Source: Spartobacteria bacterium
Lineage (GTDB): Bacteria > Verrucomicrobiota > Verrucomicrobiia > Chthoniobacterales > UBA10450
Length of the DNA: 7,974 bases
Reading direction: 5' to 3'
Assembly (NCBI GenBank): GCA_021324035.1
Contig: JAJPJU010000198.1
Location: 1 to 7,974 of the forward strand
Below the pieces are notes generated by a model that made no database searches, had not been told where the DNA came from, and saw nothing but the letters and a program-made list of their open reading frames with translations. How positions within the stretch are numbered: position 1 is the first letter of the stretch; each line of letters begins with the position of its first letter. The position numbers and the translations under genes were made by a program. This document shows, piece by piece, positions 1 through 5,387 of the stretch.

Positions 1-12
1 ACGCTTGATCAA

Positions 13-894
13 ATGTCCGCCAGTTCGAATCGCAATATTTTAATTACGGGTATCCCTCGTTCGGGCACAACCCTGGTTTGTTCGTTGCTCAACAAAGTGC
101 CGGACGTTGTCGCGTTACACGAGCCGATGGACGTCTGGGATTTTGCGAAGTGTCGTGATGCGGCAGCGCTTGCGGGGATGATCGAGAATTTCTGCAACGA
201 CGCGCGGCGGTCGCTGCGCGAACACGGGTTCGCGATTTCCAAGCACGTTGGCGGAGAAATTCGCGATAACTCGGCGGCCGACCAGGCGGGGGAACGAGTT
301 CGGCAGACTGAGCATGGCAAAATCTTCATTGAGAAGCCTCTCAGCGAAAACTTCACCCTGGCGATCAAACATCCACTGGCCTTTACCGCGTTGCTCGGGT
401 CGTTGTCGTCGCATTTCGACTGTTTTGCCGTAATCCGCAACCCACTCGCGACCCTGGCGTCGTGGAACAGCCTGGACTGGCTCAAAGTCAGGAAAGGTCG
501 TGCGCCAATCGCCGAGAAACTCGACAACGGCTTTGCTGCCAAACTAAGTAAGGAATCCGACGCGATTGAAAGACAAATTCAAATTGTGGAATGGTCGTTC
601 ATTCGTTACCGCGAGTTTCTGCGGCCGGAAGCAGTGCTCAAATACGAGGAACTGATCGCGACTCGGGCCCGCGCCCTGGGCAAATTCTTTCCGGCCGCGG
701 CCGCGCTCGATGAAGATTTGGTTTCGAAAAACCTGAACAAGTACTACGACCGCGCGCTGATGGCAGATCTTGGACAACGATTGTTGAAGCGCGAAGGGCC
801 GCTCTGGAATTTTTATTCCAAGGACGACGTCGAAAAACTGCTGAGCGAAATTAGCGGTAGGGGCGATTGCCCTCAATCGCCCGTGGGCCGTTAG
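13..894 (+). CDS. Sulfotransferase family protein (PAPS-dependent type)
   Basis: This 293-residue protein is predicted to transfer a sulfuryl group from PAPS to an acceptor that cannot be read from sequence. The N-terminus carries the 5'-phosphosulfate-binding loop GIPRSGTTL (residues 13-21) directly after a hydrophobic strand. HEP follows at 36-38. A second conserved block, VIRNPLATLASW (140-151), fits the 3'-phosphate-binding region, with R142 and S150 as candidate contacts. No signal peptide or membrane segment is seen, so it is probably cytosolic. The ATG at 13 places the P-loop at the usual distance from the start. The reading frame is open to the window edge, so a longer form cannot be excluded. 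The last twelve residues (282-293) are encoded by a palindromic element and are probably not part of the ancestral protein. It is convergent with the DUF1330 gene, leaving 17 bp between stop codons. The fold family is secure; the substrate is unknown. Confidence 0.85.
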   Translation: MSASSNRNILITGIPRSGTTLVCSLLNKVPDVVALHEPMDVWDFAKCRDAAALAGMIENFCNDARRSLREHGFAISKHVGGEIRDNSAADQAGERVRQTEHGKIFIEKPLSENFTLAIKHPLAFTALLGSLSSHFDCFAVIRNPLATLASWNSLDWLKVRKGRAPIAEKLDNGFAAKLSKESDAIERQIQIVEWSFIRYREFLRPEAVLKYEELIATRARALGKFFPAAAALDEDLVSKNLNKYYDRALMADLGQRLLKREGPLWNFYSKDDVEKLLSEISGRGDCPQSPVGR

Positions 895-915
895 GGACAA
901 CGGCCCCCTGCCTAC
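857..915. repeat. Palindromic double-hairpin element spanning two convergent gene ends
   Basis: Two adjacent hairpins are bounded by a short inverted terminal match. Hairpin 1 has a perfect 9-bp stem (GGGCGATTG at 861-869 with CAATCGCCC at 874-882) and a 4-nt loop. Hairpin 2 has a perfect 8-bp stem (GGGCCGTT at 885-892 with AACGGCCC at 899-906) and a 6-nt loop. GTAGG at 857-861 pairs with CCTAC at 911-915 and would close both into a three-way structure. The sulfotransferase stop (892-894) starts on the last stem base of hairpin 2, and the stop of the opposing DUF1330 gene (912-914) lies in the terminal CCTAC. There is no T-run on either side, so this is not a classical intrinsic terminator, although it could still impede transcripts from both sides. 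The shape resembles REP/MITE-like dispersed palindromes. Other copies cannot be seen here. Confidence 0.7.
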
Positions 916-1205
916 GCGGAACCCCCCTCGACGAGAATCATGTTCGTTTTGGATGTGGCGTGACGAAGCTTGCGCGGCTCACGGTATTCTTCGCAATTGA
1001 GCCACTCTTTCGCACGTTCCATCGTCGGAAATTCCAGCACCACGATCCGTTTCGGGATCCACTCGCCTTCGAGCACTTCGGTTTTGCCGCCGCGAACGAT
1101 GTATTTGCCGCCGTACTTGAGGACGGTGGCAGCGGCTTGCTTCTTGTAATCCGCATAACCGACCGGGTCGGTGATTTCTATTTCGACAATGATGTATGCA
1201 GACAT
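912..1205 (-). CDS. DUF1330 domain protein, copy A
   Basis: This is a 97-residue protein of the DUF1330 family, small dimeric ferredoxin-like alpha/beta-barrel proteins with no agreed biochemical role. It opens with the typical strand AYIIVEIEI (3-11), followed by a helix, then KYGGKY, LEGEW and PKRIVVLEFP. Next comes MERAKEW, with a near-invariant CEEYREP block and a C-terminal strand NMILVEG. I chose the ATG at 1205 rather than a start 15 codons upstream because it puts the first strand at residue 3. The upstream extension would be translated from the TTCAACC repeat. The protein is about 59% identical (56 of 95 aligned positions) to the next gene upstream, so the two are a tandem duplication. 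It ends VEGGSA, two residues longer than its paralogue's VEGN, and its stop lies in the palindromic element. Confidence 0.85.
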   Translation of the reverse strand: MSAYIIVEIEITDPVGYADYKKQAAATVLKYGGKYIVRGGKTEVLEGEWIPKRIVVLEFPTMERAKEWLNCEEYREPRKLRHATSKTNMILVEGGSA

Positions 1206-1219
1206 TTCAGAAGGATAAA

Positions 1220-1240
1220 GGTTGAAGGTTGAAGGTTGAA
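1220..1240 (-). repeat. 7-bp tandem repeat (TTCAACC x3 on the minus strand)
   Basis: Three exact copies of GGTTGAA on the plus strand (TTCAACC on the minus strand), with a degenerate further unit at 1213-1219. The tract lies in the 55-bp gap between the two DUF1330 genes and ends 14 bp before the start codon of copy A. It occupies the position where a ribosome-binding site would be expected, and no clear purine-rich Shine-Dalgarno sequence is visible there. Confidence 0.85.
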
Positions 1241-1260
1241 AAGAAATCAATCGTCATTAG

Positions 1261-1548
1261 TTAATTTCCTTCAACAAGAATCATGTTGGTCTTCGCGGTT
1301 CGCTTCCGGATTTTGCATGGCTCGCGATATTCTTCGCAACTGAACCATTCTTTCGCGCGCTCCATTGAGGGAAACTGAATCATGACAATTCGCTTGGGCG
1401 ACCAGTCGCCTTCCAGGGTTTCAATCTGATCGCCGACCGCAACATATTTGCCGCCGTACTTCTGAATGAGGGGAACAACAGCCTTGCGATATTCCGCGAA
1501 GGCGACCCGATCTATGATGTCGATATCGACGATTAAGTACGCAGCCAC
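1261..1548 (-). CDS. DUF1330 domain protein, copy B
   Basis: This is a 95-residue DUF1330 protein, paralogous to copy A downstream. Motifs occur in the same order: AYLIVDIDI (3-11), KYGGKY, LEGDW, PKRIVMIQFP, MERAKEW, CEEYREP and NMILVEG at the end. The two copies are most alike in the second half, from LEG to VEG, and diverge most in the first helix, around residues 23-29. I chose GTG at 1548 because it aligns residue for residue with the ATG of copy A. A TTG two codons earlier (1554) is also possible. The gene follows the PHP gene in the same direction after a 125-bp gap that contains an 8-bp tandem repeat. The family is confidently recognised, but the function is unknown. Two adjacent copies suggest dosage, a heteromer or divergence in ligand, none of which can be decided from sequence. 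Confidence 0.84.
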   Translation of the reverse strand: MAAYLIVDIDIIDRVAFAEYRKAVVPLIQKYGGKYVAVGDQIETLEGDWSPKRIVMIQFPSMERAKEWFSCEEYREPCKIRKRTAKTNMILVEGN

Positions 1549-1560
1549 GTGCAAACTTAA

Positions 1561-1584
1561 TCAGGAAAGCAGGAAATCAGGAAA
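1561..1584 (-). repeat. 8-bp tandem repeat (TTTCCTGA/TTTCCTGC, 3 units)
   Basis: Three contiguous 8-bp units on the plus strand read TCAGGAAA, GCAGGAAA and TCAGGAAA, differing only at the first base. The tract starts 12 bp upstream of the GTG start of DUF1330 copy B, in the gap after the PHP gene. On the coding (minus) strand it is pyrimidine-rich, so it does not supply a Shine-Dalgarno sequence. Confidence 0.85.
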
Positions 1585-1638
1585 GAAGATTTACCGGGAT
1601 CCGCCGATCGCGGAGCTTTCTAAGGTTAGTCAGGCGGA

Positions 1639-1662
1639 ACAAGTGTTTGTCTGGTCACTTGT
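1639..1662 (-). other. Small inverted repeat downstream of the PHP gene
   Basis: ACAAGTG (1639-1645) and CACTTGT (1656-1662) form a perfect 7-bp stem with a 10-nt loop, 11 bp beyond the PHP stop codon on the minus strand. It is AT-rich and no T-run follows it, so it would make a weak terminator at best. It could also be chance. The rest of the gap between PHP and DUF1330 copy B shows nothing recognisable apart from the 8-bp repeat. Confidence 0.3.
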
Positions 1663-1673
1663 CACCGAAAGAA

Positions 1674-2402
1674 TCACCTGCCGTTGTGCTGTCGATCTTT
1701 GGCGGCGAGTTCGGGAATTCGTTTCCGGCGGCGGAGGCGCATCCAATTGTTCCAGGTTTTGCGCAGGCTATCTCGCGGCGTGAGATATTGCTGGTTGAGC
1801 TCGTTGCTCTTGAGGATCTGCGCGAGAACACCTTTCACGGAGAAATCATCGGTGTTCAAAATGGTGTAGGCAGTGCCGACCGCGGCAGCATGATGGGCAT
1901 CGCTGGCCGCAACCATTGGCAGACCGCGAAGCTGCGCATATTTAAAGGCGTATCGATTGTAACGGCGCAACGTGGTGGCGGCGTTGAAAACTTCGATCGC
2001 GTCGACCGGTAGCGTTTCCAAAACCGAAAAGCGAATGCCAGCGCGAAATAAATCATAGGGATGGGGCGGAATAGCGAGGCCGCCCCGTTCATGAATCACT
2101 TCGCAAACTTCGCGCGCCGGCTTGCCTTTGAGGTAGGGCAACTCGGCGCCGATGCAAAGCAGGTGTCCGTCGGCGGTCGTCACTTCGACGCCCGGCAAAA
2201 CGAGAAATCCGTCGACCGGCTGACCGTCGAGACGCATCAAACCTTTTTCGAGCATGTAAGTCACAGCGTCGCAGGTATTGTGATCGGTCATTGCGATGCC
2301 GTGCAGACCTTTTGCTTTTGCGCCGGCGATCAAATCTTCCGGGCTCGAAACTCCGTCGCCGGAGAAAAACGAGTGGGTATGAAGATCAAAGTTCAGTGGC
2401 AT
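1674..2402 (-). CDS. PHP-domain metal-dependent phosphoesterase
   Basis: This 242-residue protein belongs to the PHP (polymerase and histidinol phosphatase) superfamily, metal-dependent hydrolases of phosphoesters. Metal-ligand motifs appear in family order: DLHTHS (6-11), TDHN (39-42), the glutamate of GVEVT (E73), HPYD (H114) and SDAHH (167-171). This pattern is closest to stand-alone COG0613-type PHP proteins, some of which act on nucleotides or RNA 3' ends. The substrate here is not determinable. The basic C-terminal tail (around RLRRRKR) is a possible nucleic-acid contact. There is no signal peptide or membrane segment. I chose the ATG at 2402; a GTG two codons earlier (2408) is an alternative, and neither has a clear Shine-Dalgarno sequence. 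The gene follows the ABC exporter after an 82-bp gap filled by tandem repeat, so co-transcription is possible but unproven. Confidence 0.85.
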   Translation of the reverse strand: MPLNFDLHTHSFFSGDGVSSPEDLIAGAKAKGLHGIAMTDHNTCDAVTYMLEKGLMRLDGQPVDGFLVLPGVEVTTADGHLLCIGAELPYLKGKPAREVCEVIHERGGLAIPPHPYDLFRAGIRFSVLETLPVDAIEVFNAATTLRRYNRYAFKYAQLRGLPMVAASDAHHAAAVGTAYTILNTDDFSVKGVLAQILKSNELNQQYLTPRDSLRKTWNNWMRLRRRKRIPELAAKDRQHNGR

Positions 2403-2413
2403 CGGCACGGGGT

Positions 2414-2474
2414 AATGGTTAAACCGTCACATTATTGAATCGCTAAATCACTAAATCGTTAAACCGTTAAATGG
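2414..2474 (-). repeat. Degenerate 8-bp tandem repeat tract (AAYCGTTA-like)
   Basis: Four clear 8-bp units at 2438-2469 read AATCGCTA, AATCACTA, AATCGTTA and AACCGTTA. The same 8-bp phase continues on both sides: AATGGTTA (2414) and AACCGTCA (2422) on the left, AATGG (2470) on the right, with one decayed unit at 2430. The 10-mer GTTAAACCGT occurs at 2418 and again at 2458, exactly five periods apart, which supports one phased tract. It fills most of the gap between the stop of the ABC gene and the start of the PHP gene. Confidence 0.8.
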
Positions 2475-2484
2475 ACAGACGGGC

Positions 2485-4368
2485 TTAAACCAATTCTTCG
2501 GCCAGCACGTCCGGTTCGGCCGCAGCTTCGGTTTCGGGCGTCGTTTGGTTGAACTGCAAATCGTAAAGGCGCCGATAGTAACCGGACTTTTCAATCAGCT
2601 CGGAGTGCGATCCAATTTCCTTTATTTGCCCCTGGTCCAACACCACGATTTGGTCGGCGGACAAAATGGTCGACAGGCGGTGGGCAATAGCGATGACAGT
2701 TCGACCGGCGGCGAGTTTTTCGAGCGCTCTTTGAATTTGTTTCTCCGATTCGGTATCGAGCGATGAAGTCGCTTCGTCGAGCAGGAGAATCGGCGCGTTT
2801 TTTAGCAGCGCCCGGGCAATGGCCAGTCGTTGCTGCTGGCCGCCGGACAGGAGGCAGCCTTTATCGCCGATGACCGTGTCGTAACCATCCGGCTGTGTGA
2901 TGATGAAATCGTGGGCATAGGCTGTTTGAGCGGCGGCGTAAACTTCTTCCGTCGACGCGCCCATCCGGCCAAATTGGATGTTTTTGAAAATTGTATCGTG
3001 AAACAAGAACGTTTCCTGAGTGACGAGGCCGATTTGGGCGCGTAACGATTTCTGAGTCAGCGATCGCAGATCATGATTATCGATCTTCACCCTGCCTGAA
3101 GTCGGATCGTACAAACGCAAAATGAGCGATAAAATTGTCGATTTTCCCGCACCGCTTGCGCCGACCAGCGCGTAAGTTTTTCCCGGCTCGATTCTTAAAT
3201 CGATGTTACGGACTGCGTCGGTTACGCCGGTGGAATATCGGAAGGTGACATTTTCGAAATCGATCTGACCGCGTGAAGGTGGTAGGTCGATCGCGTTCGG
3301 CGCGTCTTCGACCGCTGGTCTCGAATCAAGGATCGCGAAAATAGCTGTGGTCGCGCCGAGCGAGCGCTGCATCACAATGTGCAGCTTGCTCAACGTTTTG
3401 ATCGGGTCGTAGATAATAAAAATTCCGGAGATCAATCCGAAGAATCTGCCGGCGCTCAGGTTGGTGGCGTAGACATACCAAAGAGCGAGACCGACCCCGA
3501 TCGAAGCGATGATCTCGACGAGCGGTCCGACAGCTTCGGTGGCTTTCACCGTCCGCATTGATTGAGAGAACGATTGTTGCGAGCCGCGCCGAAACGCCCT
3601 TTCCTGCTGGTCTTCGCGGGCAAACGACTTGATCACCCGAATTCCGGCAAAGCTTTCCTGCATCGTCACCGACATCAAAACCCCGCCCTTTTGTTCGCGC
3701 TGGGTGGCTTGCCGAGCGCGTTTTCCGAAAATGCGAATCGGAATGATGCAGATTGGAAACAAAACCAGACTGACAATCGTGAATTTCCAATCCATCCACA
3801 GCAACACCGCGATCGCACCGATGATCGTGATGGGTTGCTTGAAAACGTCGCTGCTGACGCTGGTCAGGGCCTGCTGCAAACTACGAGTGTCGCTGGCTAT
3901 TCGCGACATCAAGTAACCCGCCTGCATCCGATTGAAAAAGTCCATCGAATGATGCATGACTTTGGCGAAGAGCTGATTGCGAACATCGTTCACCACTCTG
4001 TTGCTTACCCAGTTCATGTAATAAGCGTTGCCGTACGCACACAGGCTGCGCACTGTCATCACCAGCGGAATTGCCAGACAAACCCAGACCACTGAGCCCA
4101 GTTTCGGCCCGGCATTTATCATTTCAGGGTGGCTATAGAACGTCTTTGGGTTGGGTGCGGCCCCATGAAATACAAAATTCGCAACCCAATAAACCGTAGC
4201 CGGCAATGCTGATGTCAGCAGACCGGCGGCAGTTCCTAAACCGAGTCCGACCAGGAAACGAAATCGATACGGAACGGCGTAACCGTATAATCGCTTGTAC
4301 GGTCTCCATCCCGTCCGCATGGTTTCCCAGAACGAGAGCTTTACTTTGGCGCCTTCTGCCTTGCTCAT
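2485..4368 (-). CDS. MsbA-like ABC exporter (fused TMD-NBD half-transporter)
   Basis: This 627-residue half-transporter would work as a homodimer in the inner membrane, with ATP hydrolysis driving export of a lipid-linked substrate. The N-terminal half is an ABC exporter membrane domain with about six helices: roughly 34-66, 91-117, 172-192, 196-214, 280-300 and 307-325. The nucleotide-binding domain shows Walker A GASGAGKST (403-411), Q-loop Q451, signature LSGGQ (507-511), Walker B ILLLD (527-531) with catalytic E532, D-loop SLD (536-538) and switch H563. All catalytic elements are intact and the length is close to the MsbA norm of about 580, plus an acidic 20-residue tail. The ATG overlaps the stop of the upstream GT9 gene in ATGA, implying translational coupling. 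Coupling to glycosyltransferases favours lipid A-core or another glycolipid as substrate. A drug- or lipid-exporting relative with the same fold cannot be excluded. Confidence 0.9.
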   Translation of the reverse strand: MSKAEGAKVKLSFWETMRTGWRPYKRLYGYAVPYRFRFLVGLGLGTAAGLLTSALPATVYWVANFVFHGAAPNPKTFYSHPEMINAGPKLGSVVWVCLAIPLVMTVRSLCAYGNAYYMNWVSNRVVNDVRNQLFAKVMHHSMDFFNRMQAGYLMSRIASDTRSLQQALTSVSSDVFKQPITIIGAIAVLLWMDWKFTIVSLVLFPICIIPIRIFGKRARQATQREQKGGVLMSVTMQESFAGIRVIKSFAREDQQERAFRRGSQQSFSQSMRTVKATEAVGPLVEIIASIGVGLALWYVYATNLSAGRFFGLISGIFIIYDPIKTLSKLHIVMQRSLGATTAIFAILDSRPAVEDAPNAIDLPPSRGQIDFENVTFRYSTGVTDAVRNIDLRIEPGKTYALVGASGAGKSTILSLILRLYDPTSGRVKIDNHDLRSLTQKSLRAQIGLVTQETFLFHDTIFKNIQFGRMGASTEEVYAAAQTAYAHDFIITQPDGYDTVIGDKGCLLSGGQQQRLAIARALLKNAPILLLDEATSSLDTESEKQIQRALEKLAAGRTVIAIAHRLSTILSADQIVVLDQGQIKEIGSHSELIEKSGYYRRLYDLQFNQTTPETEAAAEPDVLAEELV

Positions 4369-5387
4369 AACGATGGCCTGGCTGCCGGACTCGACAGCAG
4401 CGACTCCATAGCATTGATCACCGCTCCCGTCGAGATTTGGTTCATAGGGATGCGAGGCTGTTTGGGCACGAATTCCGCCATCGGCGAGGTTGAATCTCCC
4501 TGCAGAATCAACGCCCGACTCTCGCGTGGCCGCCAGTGGAAAGGGTTGGTTGGGCCAAACAGGATTACTTGTGGGGTTTGCGTTCCCGCGGCGAGATGCA
4601 TCGGCGCGGAGTCGACCGTGATTAACAGTCGTGCTCGCGCGACCAGCGCCGCCAGGGTGAGCAGATCGGTCTGACCGGAAAGGTCGACAACTTGCCGGCG
4701 CACTTTCGATTTGATGTCGCCGATGTGAGTTCGCTCGAAAAGCGAGGGCCCGCCGGTTATCACAACATCGACATCGTGATGCTCGGCGGCGTGATTGATC
4801 ACTTCAGACCAGCGCTGCGCATCCCAAAACTTTTCTGCGCGCGCCGATCCAGGATGAAAAATCAAGAATGGCTTCCTGACGTTATGCGCTTCGAGCAATT
4901 GTCCGGCAGCCGTGGTGACATCTTCGGGCAACGCGAGATCGATCGCTGCCGGTGCGTTTTCGATCCCCAACGGCGCGAGTAGCGCGAGATGATAATCGAC
5001 GGTGTGCATGTCGCGCATGCGGTGGGGGACAAATTCGTTGTAGAGCCGGGTCCGAAATTTAGAACGCATTTTGATTCGAAAAGAAACGATCCTTTTCTTC
5101 GCACGCGACAGCATCACCAGTAACGCCGACCGGTCGTTGCGACTGAAGTCTACGCAAAAATCGAATCCGCCGCGCGCGACCGCCGCAAGTGTTTTGATTC
5201 CAGCGAATCCGCGCGGCATGATCAGAAGTCGATCGACTCCGCGAATTGCCGGAGCAAGCGCTTTGCACTCATTGGAAATGACAAGGGTTATGCGCGCGTC
5301 CGGGAATTTTTTGCGCACCGCCGCGATTGCCGGCGTGGTGAGGATTAAATCGCCGATGCGCTTGAGTTGAATCAGGAGAATGTTCAA
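4365..5387 (-). CDS. Glycosyltransferase family 9 (heptosyltransferase-like)
   Basis: This is a 340-residue GT9 enzyme of the WaaC/WaaF/RfaQ type. Family members transfer heptose from an ADP-activated donor onto the inner core of lipopolysaccharide, at the cytosolic face of the inner membrane. Visible motifs are RIGDLILTTPA at the N-terminus (10-20), whose D13 matches the catalytic aspartate position of WaaC; HPGS (178-181); DLSGQTDLLTLAALV (235-249); TVDSAPMHLAAGTQTP (257-272); and LFGPTNPFHWRP (276-287). These lie in the order expected for the two Rossmann-like domains. The start is TTG at 5387: the next codons begin the family-typical NILLIQLKRIGD, and no ATG lies near. The TTG overlaps the stop of the upstream GT4 gene by 4 bp, and the gene's own stop overlaps the exporter ATG. 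Which sugar and which core position it acts on cannot be told. Confidence 0.88.
   Translation of the reverse strand: MNILLIQLKRIGDLILTTPAIAAVRKKFPDARITLVISNECKALAPAIRGVDRLLIMPRGFAGIKTLAAVARGGFDFCVDFSRNDRSALLVMLSRAKKRIVSFRIKMRSKFRTRLYNEFVPHRMRDMHTVDYHLALLAPLGIENAPAAIDLALPEDVTTAAGQLLEAHNVRKPFLIFHPGSARAEKFWDAQRWSEVINHAAEHHDVDVVITGGPSLFERTHIGDIKSKVRRQVVDLSGQTDLLTLAALVARARLLITVDSAPMHLAAGTQTPQVILFGPTNPFHWRPRESRALILQGDSTSPMAEFVPKQPRIPMNQISTGAVINAMESLLSSPAARPSL

Noticed and set aside
9..542. Minus-strand open frame of 177 codons antisense to the sulfotransferase
   Set aside because: The plus strand carries intact sulfotransferase motifs. The antisense product shows no family features.
867..1232. Plus-strand open frame of 121 codons antisense to DUF1330-A
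   Set aside because: It lies opposite a clearly conserved family member, shows no recognisable motif, and starts inside the palindromic element.
1206..1590. Tandem repeats as a possible CRISPR array
   Set aside because: Units are only 7-8 bp, contiguous, with no unique spacers, and no cas genes are present.
1639..1662. Intrinsic terminator after the PHP gene
   Set aside because: The stem is short and AT-rich and no T-run follows on the minus strand. It is kept only as a low-confidence inverted repeat.
3562..4095. Plus-strand open frame of 177 codons antisense to the exporter
   Set aside because: It is opposite the conserved membrane domain. The composition is rich in R, H, Q and P, as expected for a shadow frame, and there is no domain.
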